Source: Anaerolineae bacterium (GTDB lineage Bacteria > Chloroflexota > Anaerolineae > B4-G1). Taken from it: a DNA stretch of 30,128 nucleotides. The DNA lies in assembly GCA_016783285.1 (NCBI GenBank), contig JADHWW010000116.1:1-30128 (forward strand). Direction: 5' to 3'. Of this stretch, positions 15,601 to 23,197 are shown piece after piece. The position numbers and the translations under genes are program-made. Each line of letters starts with the position of its first letter. The stretch's first letter is position 1. The notes beneath the pieces were generated by a model. The model made no database searches. It saw nothing but the letters and a program-made list of their open reading frames with translations, and was not told the origin of the DNA.

Positions 15601-16851
15601 GAGGCTCACGAGGCGGCGGGTGAGGTGCTGACCATCGCGGGGCGCTACGACGAGGCGCTGGACAGCCTGGAGGCGGGGCGGGCTCTGGTTGGGGCGCGCT
15701 CGTCGTCGGCGGAGCGAGACCGCCGGCTGGCGGAGCTATACCGCAAGATGGCGACAGCCCACGAGGCCAAGGGGGAGTACGCAGCGGCTCTGGAGTGGTT
15801 GGACCGGGGCCTGGGCCTGCCTGGCATCGAGCGTCTGATTGAAGGGGCTCGACTTTACCTCAGGGGTGATGGTGTGTTCTTTCGGCAGGCGGAGTATGAC
15901 CGGGCCAGAGATTGGTGTGTGCGTGGCCTGGAGATTGCTGCGCGGATTGGTGGTCGAGTCGGACAAGAGGTGCTTGCCCGGGGTCACTATCTGATGGGTG
16001 GGATTCTGGTTCGCCTTGGAGACCTGGACGGAGCGATTGCCCGGTGCCGGCAGAGCCTGTCGCTGTACCAGGAACTGGGGGATCTGTTTGGGCAGGCACA
16101 GGCGCACACCAATCTGGCTATGGCTTACTACTATCAGGATGCTTGGGATTTGGCAGCGCGTCATCATACTGCCGCGATGGACATCTCGGAACGGATTGGC
16201 TATGCTGAGGGGCAGGCTCGTGCTGCATCGAACCTGGGTGGAGTCTATTTCGTCCAGGGAAAAGCGGACGCTGCACGTGAGCAGTATAGCGTAGCGCTGG
16301 AAATTGTCGAGCGACTGGGCATGATGTTTGGCGTAGCGTTTGTGCACAACAATCTGGGGGAGGTCTGTGCAAGAGCGGGACGGTGGAGAGAGGCGACGGA
16401 GCACCTGGAACGTAGCCTGAGTATGTTTGAGGCGATTGGATCTGAGGAACATCTGGCTGAGCTTTTCCGTCACCGAGCCGAAGTGGCGCTAGGGCAGGGG
16501 CGACAGGATGAGGCGCTAGCCCATGCGGAGCGTTCGCTGGAATACGCTCAGACGCACGACATGCGGTTGGATGAGGGGATGACCTGGCGTGTGCTGGGGT
16601 GTGTACACCGGGAGCGTGGGGAGTTAGATCAGGCCGAGGAATCGCTGGCGCAGGCGTTGGAGATTGCACAGGAAGTACACAAACGTCACGAGGTTGCGCT
16701 GATCCACCTGGAATTGGCGCGGCTACGGATGCAGCGGGGCAATGAGGAGAGGGGGAGAGAACTGGCCCAGCAGTCCGCGCAGGTTTTCAAAGAACTGGGC
16801 GCGCGGTTGGATTTGGAGGAAGCGGATCGGTTGTTGGAGATTAGAGATTAG
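12676..16851 (+). CDS. Dual class III cyclase, AAA ATPase, TPR protein (soluble-adenylyl-cyclase layout)
   Basis: A 1391-residue signalling protein, probably making cAMP. Domain 1 (about 70-225) has the metal aspartates D79 (LFADVSGF) and D130 (KFAGDAAL), but A204 and P201 replace the usual Asn and Asp near R208. Domain 2 (about 308-475) has lost the second metal aspartate (G364) but keeps K360, D449, N452 and R456 (VMGDVVNLASR). The halves thus complement each other as C1 and C2 do in mammalian enzymes, giving one intact ATP site. Next comes an AAA_16-type ATPase with Walker A GEAGMGKT (548-555) and Walker B LLLVLED (670-676). A helical region and many TPR-like repeats run from about 925 to the end. 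GTG 12676 sits 6 bases after AGGAG; TTG 12673 is an alternative. There is no membrane segment, so it is cytoplasmic. Confidence 0.95.
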   Translation: MPHRLTSSELERLQRYIPPDWQEWVGPDLTPEVLAKCISHLQALLTTVATYLPRAVLAGDREVRVGRGEFRYGTALFADVSGFSTLTERFSQDRGREGAEEVTFIVNRFLDTVNTIAARYGGDLLKFAGDAALSFYEGTDHAVRACRAAWEMQQIVQERFTRVETSLGCFVLQMSVGLGSGWVFVASLGTPDNAEYAVVGPALATMGRAEQLAQAGQVFVDRATRELAGGAAVVAPGQTEWFFELRQAGPHASAVESLHPDLSPPDGSPGATLRWLLTRLDAFAPYLSPGLLEKLVSSPEETSIESDHRWVTTLFADLRGTNDLVEALGPEREGLLTDVINRHFLAMRGVVERYEGVLHKVGAGPTGSHLFITFGAPKSHSDDPERAVLAGLEMQEALEDVNREVETLVGRTCGLRFPLLRQAIGITTGFVFAGSVGSAERREYTVMGDVVNLASRLMAAAAEGEILVADSTVRCLSERFELRPRPAIRVKGRREPVSHAQVTGLTRLPPLLGVAEGCLVGRQAELDTAQRLLDRLIQGTGIVLVVRGEAGMGKTRLVQEIAQRAQQREMRVLAGACLSYGTDIPYLPWTDVVRALLGISAVERSVQLRQLARGLEAAGMAGWEPLVAELLGLGLEETELTVSLDSRLRQQRLFDIVLELIHGHARTQPLLLVLEDVHWTDPTSLELLDYVARNVASCPVVLLVVQRPREWLDGRWQKFGHAAEIVLQELPRTAVQGLVADLLDVEDVPDRLIELLLRKAQGNPFFTEEVVRALIDAEVLKRDDGRWRLVADPDQAGVPDTIHGVIQSRIDRLGEAERRVLQVASVIGRAFGMGVLGGVYPYDDLNGTLQQRLDRLGTLGLVLVELPGPEPVYMFKHALTQDVAYESLSYARRRELHRRVGAFIEAQGGDVLSERPGFLAHHFFQGRAWRKALTYLLAAGRKAQQEYANEVAIAHFRRALQAATELDEPCEEERLEAHEAAGEVLTIAGRYDEALDSLEAGRALVGARSSSAERDRRLAELYRKMATAHEAKGEYAAALEWLDRGLGLPGIERLIEGARLYLRGDGVFFRQAEYDRARDWCVRGLEIAARIGGRVGQEVLARGHYLMGGILVRLGDLDGAIARCRQSLSLYQELGDLFGQAQAHTNLAMAYYYQDAWDLAARHHTAAMDISERIGYAEGQARAASNLGGVYFVQGKADAAREQYSVALEIVERLGMMFGVAFVHNNLGEVCARAGRWREATEHLERSLSMFEAIGSEEHLAELFRHRAEVALGQGRQDEALAHAERSLEYAQTHDMRLDEGMTWRVLGCVHRERGELDQAEESLAQALEIAQEVHKRHEVALIHLELARLRMQRGNEERGRELAQQSAQVFKELGARLDLEEADRLLEIRD

Positions 16852-16886
16852 CGATTGGATACACGGGGCGGGAGGGGAGGTTGCAA

Positions 16887-19800
16887 ATGAGGCGCTGGTT
16901 GACGCTGATATTGACTTTCGGTATCGGACTGTTGTTGGTGGTCCTTTCGATGACGGCCTTGCGGTGGAAGAATCGAATGGCTTTGGCCACTGATGGTTCT
17001 GCGCCGTCGGCCCAGGCCGATTCCGCCCCTGTAGGCATTGCGGCCTATGAGGGGGTTCCTTATGGTGATGCCTCATCCGTCTGCTATTTCCCTTTCGCCC
17101 ACCATGATGACCTCTCGGGCCGGTCCACCAGGTTGTATTACCAGAACACTTCCTGGAGCACGGCGAGTGTCACCATCAGTCTCTACCGTTCGCTGGGAAG
17201 CACTGGAGTTCCTACGGTCGTGGAGACGGACGTACTCTCCCCAAACGCGCGAGGTGTCTACCCAGTCTCAGAACTGGTGGCAGTGGGTTTCACAGGGGCG
17301 GCTGTCGTCGAGGCGGATCAGTCACTGGCGTGCAGCGCCGAAATCCTGAACGAGTCGGATCCCGCCGTTGACATGATGGCATATCGCACTCCCGTGGTGG
17401 ACGCAACGGAGTTCATTGCCCCACTGGTGAACAGGGAGGGGCTGGCGGGATGGAATTCCCAGATCGTCGTCTTCAACTATGGTCGCCAATCAAGCGTGGT
17501 GGACATCCAGTTCTACGATCACAATGGAACGGAGGTTGATTCTGCCCAACGGACAGTGGGTGATCACGACACCTGGTTTTACGACGTGTTTCTTCAAGGT
17601 GACTTGCCGGACGGTTTTGACGGATGGGCGCATATTACTGCTGACTGTCCCATCGCCGCGGTCGTGTTGAATAGGAATCTGGGGAGCGGTGAGGCAGTGG
17701 CGCTTACTCCATGGGGCGGGACGCTCTCCTCCGAGGCGATACTGCCCTGGGTCGAGCGCGACCCGCCGACGACGATCAGGCTGTACAACCCGAGCGGTGT
17801 CGCACAATCCAGGAGGGTGGACTACCATTTCGCCGGCGATGGGTCGCTGGATGCCACAGAGGACTACACGCTATCGCCGCAGGCACACATCGTACGGAGC
17901 CTGGCCGATGTGTCTCTGCCAGCGGCGACACAGTGGTATGGGGCAGTGCGCTCCACCGGGTCCGCTGGGGAGGCCGGCATGGTGGCGCTCTCCGACTGGG
18001 GGACGGCGGCGGCAGGCTACAGCAGTCTTCAGGGCTATAGCAGTTATTTCTTCCTGCCCAACGTCGTCCGCTATCCCAATAGGTTCACTGCCTTTACCGT
18101 CTGGTCGCAGTATGATACTCCTAACGATGTGACCGTCGAGTTTTACGACGCAGCAGGCAACCTGGTGCTCGATTACACGACTCAGATTTCCCAATACGTG
18201 GGCCTGCGCTTTGACCTGGAGATAATGCCCGAACTGGGATCCGCCTTCGAGGGCTCGGTCCGTGTCTCCGCCATGAACATCGCTGTCGTCGTCGAAGAGA
18301 GAGTCATGGGCCTGCCGCCGGAGGACACGTACGAGCCCAACGATTTCCCTGGCGATGCCTACACCATCACCGCCGGCACTATCTATGACTCGTACCTGAG
18401 CCACTCTGATGATCTGGACTGGTACCGGGTCAATATTACACAGCCATCGTTCTTGACCGTCACGCTGGATCGACTGCCCGAGGATTATGACCTGGCCGTC
18501 TTCGGCGACCTGCTGACCGCGCCGCCGGTCCCCGACAGTCAGGTGGTGGGTGAACTAACTGATGGCGGCAGCGTGGATGCCGAGGGGGAATTGGATGCCG
18601 TAGGGCAATGGGCGGCAACGGGGCAGTGGGCGGCGACAGGGCAGTGGGCGGCGACAGGGCAGTGGGCAGCAACGGGGCAATGGGCTGCAACGTCGGCCAA
18701 CGATGGGATGGTGACCGAAGTTGCCCGCACCATCGCCTTCGAGCCAGGCACCTACTTCATCCTGGTCTACGCCGAAGGCGGACAGTACTCCGATCAACCC
18801 TACCGCCTGCAGGTGCAGGCCGAACCGCTGGCGGAGGCCGGTGCGTGTGGCTGGGCACCGGCGGATACCGCCATCCAGCCCACCGGAACCTATACCGGGA
18901 CAAGTGTTGGCACCGAGCCGCTCACGCTCATCCTGTACAACAAGACTCGCCTGGACCAGACATACGGCGTAGCGGCGGGCAATGCGATTTCGGACGCGCT
19001 GGGCCGGCTGGCGGATGCGCCCTCGGTGCGCGGCCTGGTCGTGCCAGTAGATAGCAACGGTCTTGTCTCTGCCACATACGCTCTCTGGAGCACTAATCCC
19101 AACTACTGCGCCGTGGGCCGGGCTAACGCAGTGGCCGGCGCCATCCGCGACCAGGTTATCAGCCCCACGCTGGCGGCCCACGACACTATCTCCTACGTTG
19201 TGCTGGTTGGCGGCGACGAGCAGATTCCCTTCCGCCGCGTGCCAGACCAAACGACAATCGCCAATGAGCGAACCTACGAGGGCGCTTTGCAGGCAGACTG
19301 GGGGGCGCTCCGTGCTGCCTTCAACCAGCGCTACATTCTTACTGATGACTTCTACGGCACGCGGCCAGGTGAGGAACTCTTCTGGCGTGGGCGTGGGCTG
19401 TGGTTGCCGGGCCTGGCTGTGGGACGGCTGGTGGAGAGACCGGCCGAGATTCTGGGGCTCATCGGTGGCTACCTGAGCAGCGACTCCCTCAACGCGGGCA
19501 CTGGCCTGGTCACCGGCTACGACTTCCTGACGGACAGCGCCGAGGCCATCGCGGACACTTTCGACGGGCTAGGTCTTGCCACGAGCACTCTCATCTCTGA
19601 GAATTGGGACGCCGATGACCTGCGGAACGCCTGGCCGACCGCCGCACCCCACCTCGTCTCGGTCAACGCCCACTTCTCGCACTGGCAGGCCTTCCCGGCG
19701 GATGGCTCCGCCACCCTCGACAGCGCTGATATCCTCAATGGTACCGGCAGCCTCTCTGGAACTCTCGGCTTCTCAATGGGCTGCCACGCTGGGCTGAACG

Positions 19801-20945
19801 TGCCCGACGGGGATGTGTTGGGCGGGGCATCATCGGGGACGACTCCCGACTTCCCCCAGGCGCTGGCGCGCAAGGGCGGTTACTGGGTGGGCAACACTGG
19901 CTACGGCTACGGCATGGATGATGCCATCGAAGCCTCGGAGATGCTGATGTGGATGTTTGCCCAGGAACTGGGGCGGGAGCCGGACGTGCCAGCGGGACAG
20001 GCTTTCATGCGAGCCAAGCAGCGCTATTTCGGCAGCCTGCCCAGCGGTGGCCTGAGTCTCTACCACGAGAAGGCGATGATCGAGGCCACTTTCTATGGGT
20101 TGCCGATGTATCGGGTGACTGCGCCCTCACCTCAGGCGGTAGCAGGAGCAGTGAGCGCAAGTGTGTCATCGCCGCAGTCCACCGGCGTGTTGGGCCTGTG
20201 GGCTGTAGACATAACCGTGCAGCCTACACTGACGCGGCGAGACGCCGCCAGCGGCAGTTATTACAGTGTGGGTGGTGAGGTACAGGCTGCGCCAGGGCGG
20301 CCGATCCAACCCCGAGCCACGGTGCCGATGACGGGGCCGGCAGGCTTCATTGCACACGGAGCGTTACTTGTGGCTGGCAGTTATGATGTCGAGAGCGGAT
20401 TCGACCCGCTCATCGCTCGTCCCATCGTTGATGTCGTTCAGCCGGAGCCTGGCTTCGATGCCGCGGGCTGGTTCCCGGCCAAGCCGTTCGTGGTCAACCG
20501 CTTCGGCGGCGAGGATCGGCTGGTGATGGTGGCGGGACAGTACAACGGCGGATTGGGCGTGGAGCGTCTGTACAGTGAGGCCAGGCTGAGGGTCTACTAT
20601 TCGAAAAGCGACGACTTCACGCCGCCGGCGATCATGGGGGCGCAGTCATCGCGGTTTGAGAACCAGGTCTACTTCGAAGTCATAGCGTTTGACCTCTCCT
20701 CTGACCTTCACCGTGTTGTGGTGACCTACAACGACGGCCAGGGGGAGTGGGAGACAATGGACTTGACCCCCGACCCCACGGGCCGCCGATGGACCGGTGA
20801 GGTGACTTCGTCATCCCGCTGGCTGAGTTACTTCGTGCAGGCGGTGGACGAGGCGGGTAACGTCGCGGTGGGGGCGAACAAAGGATTGTTGTTCGACGCA
20901 TCTCCCAGCACGGCCTTCTTCCCGCTGGTGTTCAAGGGGTCCTGA
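16887..20945 (+). CDS. Secreted gingipain-like (C25) cysteine peptidase with PPC domain
   Basis: A 1353-residue secreted protein. A basic start and hydrophobic core (RRWLTLILTFGIGLLLVVL) form a signal sequence or anchor. Residues about 50-475 are beta-rich with no family I recognise. A PPC-type domain starts near 478 (EPNDFPGDAYTI, DDLDWYRV) and resumes near 610 (EPGTYFILVYAEGG); five GQWAAT repeats lie between. The C25 domain (about 680-1077) has VVLVGGDEQIPFRRVP, catalytic H929 (SVNAHFSHW) and C966 (FSMGCHAGLN), 37 residues apart. The remainder is Ig-like, ending FFPLVFKGS, similar to the short C-terminal tails of Chloroflexota surface proteins. ATG 16887 follows GGGAGGGGAGG. The substrate is unknown; it may act on surface or extracellular proteins. 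Confidence 0.92.
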   Translation: MRRWLTLILTFGIGLLLVVLSMTALRWKNRMALATDGSAPSAQADSAPVGIAAYEGVPYGDASSVCYFPFAHHDDLSGRSTRLYYQNTSWSTASVTISLYRSLGSTGVPTVVETDVLSPNARGVYPVSELVAVGFTGAAVVEADQSLACSAEILNESDPAVDMMAYRTPVVDATEFIAPLVNREGLAGWNSQIVVFNYGRQSSVVDIQFYDHNGTEVDSAQRTVGDHDTWFYDVFLQGDLPDGFDGWAHITADCPIAAVVLNRNLGSGEAVALTPWGGTLSSEAILPWVERDPPTTIRLYNPSGVAQSRRVDYHFAGDGSLDATEDYTLSPQAHIVRSLADVSLPAATQWYGAVRSTGSAGEAGMVALSDWGTAAAGYSSLQGYSSYFFLPNVVRYPNRFTAFTVWSQYDTPNDVTVEFYDAAGNLVLDYTTQISQYVGLRFDLEIMPELGSAFEGSVRVSAMNIAVVVEERVMGLPPEDTYEPNDFPGDAYTITAGTIYDSYLSHSDDLDWYRVNITQPSFLTVTLDRLPEDYDLAVFGDLLTAPPVPDSQVVGELTDGGSVDAEGELDAVGQWAATGQWAATGQWAATGQWAATGQWAATSANDGMVTEVARTIAFEPGTYFILVYAEGGQYSDQPYRLQVQAEPLAEAGACGWAPADTAIQPTGTYTGTSVGTEPLTLILYNKTRLDQTYGVAAGNAISDALGRLADAPSVRGLVVPVDSNGLVSATYALWSTNPNYCAVGRANAVAGAIRDQVISPTLAAHDTISYVVLVGGDEQIPFRRVPDQTTIANERTYEGALQADWGALRAAFNQRYILTDDFYGTRPGEELFWRGRGLWLPGLAVGRLVERPAEILGLIGGYLSSDSLNAGTGLVTGYDFLTDSAEAIADTFDGLGLATSTLISENWDADDLRNAWPTAAPHLVSVNAHFSHWQAFPADGSATLDSADILNGTGSLSGTLGFSMGCHAGLNVPDGDVLGGASSGTTPDFPQALARKGGYWVGNTGYGYGMDDAIEASEMLMWMFAQELGREPDVPAGQAFMRAKQRYFGSLPSGGLSLYHEKAMIEATFYGLPMYRVTAPSPQAVAGAVSASVSSPQSTGVLGLWAVDITVQPTLTRRDAASGSYYSVGGEVQAAPGRPIQPRATVPMTGPAGFIAHGALLVAGSYDVESGFDPLIARPIVDVVQPEPGFDAAGWFPAKPFVVNRFGGEDRLVMVAGQYNGGLGVERLYSEARLRVYYSKSDDFTPPAIMGAQSSRFENQVYFEVIAFDLSSDLHRVVVTYNDGQGEWETMDLTPDPTGRRWTGEVTSSSRWLSYFVQAVDEAGNVAVGANKGLLFDASPSTAFFPLVFKGS
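18603..18692 (+). repeat. Five in-frame 18-bp repeats encoding GQWAAT
   Basis: Five tandem copies, differing only at synonymous positions, encode residues 573-602 of the C25 peptidase. They sit in a loop of the PPC domain. The number of copies could vary between strains by recombination or slippage. Confidence 0.95.
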
Positions 20946-20957
20946 AGGCCTGGGACG

Positions 20958-21320
20958 ATGTGGGTGGCGGTGTGGAACGAGACACGGCACGAACGGGCGC
21001 TGGGGCGTGTGCGCCGCTGTGCCAGTTTCCTCTGTCGTCTACGGGGGCTGACCTTCCGGCGACGGATAGGAGACGACGAGGGATTACTGTTGGTGGGACG
21101 TGGGGAGAGTCGCGCCGATGCGACCATTCACATGTTTTTCGTCTTTTTCCCCATCGCAGTGGTGTGGTTGGGGGGGGACGGGCGGGTGGTGGATGTCCGT
21201 CTGGCCCGTCCCTTCCGGCCGCTCTACGTCCCCCGTGCGCCAGCGCGGGACGTGTTGGAAGGGCCGCCAACGTTGCTGGAGCGGGTGGGAATAGGAGATC
21301 AACTGCGTTTTGGAGGGTAA
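20958..21320 (+). CDS. DUF192 family protein
   Basis: A 120-residue protein with the DUF192 pattern: a C-R-L-R-G-L-T-F-RR segment (family GLMFR), DDEGLLLV, THIMFFVFFPIAVVWL-like hydrophobic core (usually WMKNTxIPLDVIFL), GDGRVVDV, then an APARDVLEG turn and a final VGIGDQLRF. The family's role is unknown; many members are exported, but this one has no signal peptide. The strict WMKNT motif is degenerate here. ATG 20958 lies 12 bp after the peptidase stop without a clear ribosome site, so translation may be coupled. It precedes the LysM peptidase gene by 4 bp. Confidence 0.85.
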   Translation: MWVAVWNETRHERALGRVRRCASFLCRLRGLTFRRRIGDDEGLLLVGRGESRADATIHMFFVFFPIAVVWLGGDGRVVDVRLARPFRPLYVPRAPARDVLEGPPTLLERVGIGDQLRFGG

Positions 21321-21324
21321 TCAG

Positions 21325-22818
21325 GTGAATCGAAGGATCGTAGTTGGGCTGGCAGTCTGGCTGTTGATCGCGGTGTTGGCGGTACCGGTGCGGGCCCAAT
21401 CGGGCGAACCGCCGCTGCAGACGGCTGTGCACATTGTACAGAGGGGCGACACACTGTTCTCCATCGCCCGACGGTATGGCTTGACCGTGGATGCCATTAC
21501 GCATGCCAACGGCATTCCTGATCCTCGGCACATTTACGTCGGTCAGCGCCTCGTTATCTCGGGCGGGATGTCGACCGTTGAGGAGACATCGCCTTACGTG
21601 GTCCAGGCAGGCGACACACTGGCCTCTATCGCCCGGCGCTATCACACCACCTGGCAGACGCTTGCCCGGGTCAATGGCCTGCTTTCTCCCAACGCCATCT
21701 ATGCGGGGCAGGTCGTCCAGGTGCCGGCGCCCCCCCCCTTCATCCCCCCCACTGGGGGGCTCCCCCCCCTCATCCCCCCCAATGGGGGGGAAATAGGGGG
21801 GGGCGGCGAAGAGGCGCTTGCTCGTCCGTCGATGAGCGGAGGTGTGGTCTATATCGTGCGCTCCGACGATACGCTGTTCTGTATCGCGCTGCGCTATGGC
21901 GTCTCACCCTGGACGTTGGCTGTCACCAGCCGCGTCGCAAACCCGGCATTGATCTACCCAGGGCAGGAACTGCTGGTCCCTGGCGAAGGGGTTGGCCTGT
22001 TGCCGGTGCCTTTTGCCTTCGTCGAGATACAGCCGCTGCCGGTGGTTCAGGGGACATCGGCGATTGTCGTGGTGCACACAACGGAACCCGTCACACTGGA
22101 GGGCAGGCTGTTTGGGCAGGCGGTACGCTTCGCCGAAGAGCAGGGTGTATACTATGGGCTGGTGGGGGTGCACGTTTTCACGGAGCCCGGCCTGTATGAA
22201 CTGGGGTTGACAGCCGTGGATGGCAGAGGACGAAGCACGGTACTTACCACAGGGGTTGTGGTAGAGGCCGGACGCTTCGGCTATGAGCGGATTCCCGTAC
22301 CTACCCCTAATCCGGCTGTCGTCGTCGCAGATCGTGAGCGGCTTGCTGCGCTGCGCCACACGTTTACCCTGGAGCGGCATTGGGCGATGCCTTTTCAACG
22401 CCCGTGTGCAGGGGCCATCTCATCTTACTTCGGCGCTCACCGTGCTTATGGTGGAGGGCCGTACACCAGTTACCACAGCGGTGTGGATTTTCGAGTGCCA
22501 ACTGGCACGCCGGTGTACGCGCCTGCTGCGGGCATCGTCGTGCTGGCCGATCCACTGGCGTTGTGGGGCAATGCTGTGGTGCTAGACCACGGTTGGTCCG
22601 TTTTGACGGGCTACGCGCATCTCTCGGCGATCGAGGTACAGGTTGGCCAGCAGGTTTTGCAGGGTGAATTGATTGGCAAGGTGGGCAACACGGGGTTGTC
22701 TACTGGCGCACATTTGCATTGGGAAACGTGGGTCGGCGGGACCAGCGTGAACGGTTTACAGTGGCTGGAGGAATCCAGTCCCTGGTTCGAGTCTGAGTGG
22801 CTGGCAGTTGGTGGCTGA
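21325..22818 (+). CDS. Secreted LysM-M23 peptidoglycan endopeptidase
   Basis: A 497-residue exported murein hydrolase. A signal peptide with AVWLLIAVLAVPVRAQ is followed by LysM 1 (about 36-78), LysM 2 (about 89-133), a proline/glycine linker (about 136-165), LysM 3 (about 174-217), a beta domain of about 120 residues, and the M23 domain (about 370-490). Zinc and catalytic residues are present: H384 and D388 (SYHSGVDF), H432 (GYAHLS), H463 and H465 (HLHWE), so the enzyme should be active, unlike degenerate M23 cofactors. The start is GTG 21325, eight bases after GGAGG; a TTG at 21310 is less likely. The linker DNA is an unusual run of C and G tracts. Its role would be cell-wall remodelling outside the membrane. 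Confidence 0.95.
   Translation: MNRRIVVGLAVWLLIAVLAVPVRAQSGEPPLQTAVHIVQRGDTLFSIARRYGLTVDAITHANGIPDPRHIYVGQRLVISGGMSTVEETSPYVVQAGDTLASIARRYHTTWQTLARVNGLLSPNAIYAGQVVQVPAPPPFIPPTGGLPPLIPPNGGEIGGGGEEALARPSMSGGVVYIVRSDDTLFCIALRYGVSPWTLAVTSRVANPALIYPGQELLVPGEGVGLLPVPFAFVEIQPLPVVQGTSAIVVVHTTEPVTLEGRLFGQAVRFAEEQGVYYGLVGVHVFTEPGLYELGLTAVDGRGRSTVLTTGVVVEAGRFGYERIPVPTPNPAVVVADRERLAALRHTFTLERHWAMPFQRPCAGAISSYFGAHRAYGGGPYTSYHSGVDFRVPTGTPVYAPAAGIVVLADPLALWGNAVVLDHGWSVLTGYAHLSAIEVQVGQQVLQGELIGKVGNTGLSTGAHLHWETWVGGTSVNGLQWLEESSPWFESEWLAVGG
21730..21803 (+). repeat. Poly-C/poly-G hairpin tract inside the LysM-M23 gene
   Basis: Runs of 9, 7, 8 and 7 Cs and of 6, 7 and 8 Gs within 74 bases. Two successive units of the form C7-8, (T)TCAT, C7, A(C/A)T, G6-7 make two short-loop C:G hairpins. 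The tract is in frame and encodes the proline/glycine linker between LysM 2 and LysM 3. Confidence 0.9.
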
Positions 22819-22832
22819 TGATGATGCGCTGG

Positions 22833-23069
22833 TCATTGCTCTTCGATGAGCGCCCGTGCCTGATCAGCGTACTTGGTCGGTACCAGGACGTGCACCTCTC
22901 CCAGACCGTCCACTGTGATGCCAATAACCGGCCCCACACTCTCGTAGTTCAGTAGCACGGGAATACCCTCGTGTTCCAACTTGGTCTTGATAACCTGGGC
23001 CTTCAGAAGTCCCTGCGTGATGTGGACCGTGGTCAGTCCGGGATGGTGTGACTGTTCATCTCGTCGCAT
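22833..23069 (-). CDS. DUF2007 family protein
   Basis: A 78-residue protein of the DUF2007 family (annotated as putative signal-transducing protein, no proven function). The core is complete: LKAQVIKTKLEHEGIPVLLNYES, then ITVDGLGEVHVLVP and the closing YADQARALIEE. ATG 23069 follows GAGGAGG. It faces the LysM-M23 gene with only 14 bp between the two stop codons and has its own promoter, which overlaps that of the next rightward gene. Confidence 0.88.
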   Translation of the reverse strand: MRRDEQSHHPGLTTVHITQGLLKAQVIKTKLEHEGIPVLLNYESVGPVIGITVDGLGEVHVLVPTKYADQARALIEEQ

Positions 23070-23088
23070 CTCCAGCCTCCTCGCTCCC

Positions 23089-23117
23089 AGTATGCTTCAA
23101 GCGGGCGTATTTGTCAA
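23089..23117 (-). promoter_or_regulatory. Leftward promoter of the DUF2007 gene
   Basis: Minus strand: -35 TTGACA (23112-23117), 17-bp spacer, -10 CATACT (23089-23094). Its -35 box shares bases with the rightward promoter at 23111-23139. Confidence 0.65.
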
Positions 23118-23139
23118 ACTGACATAAGCCTGGTATAAT
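23111..23139 (+). promoter_or_regulatory. Rightward promoter of the unrecognised gene pair
   Basis: TTGTCA (23111-23116), 17-bp spacer, TATAAT (23134-23139). The heptamer TTGTCAA at 23111-23117 serves as -35 element in both directions. Confidence 0.7.
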
Positions 23140-23197
23140 CACATTCGTATTTCTACAGCGATTGATATCCAGAACTAGACTCTTAGGAGACGTGGCT

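Noticed and set aside
18555..19250. Minus-strand frame across the GQWAAT repeats of the peptidase gene
   Set aside because: The antisense reading of the repeats gives CPLPCRRPL-like low-complexity protein. The plus strand has the signal peptide, catalytic motifs and a good start.
21730..21803. CRISPR or insertion-sequence interpretation of the C/G tract
   Set aside because: There are only two units, no spacers, no terminal repeats or transposase, and the tract stays in frame.
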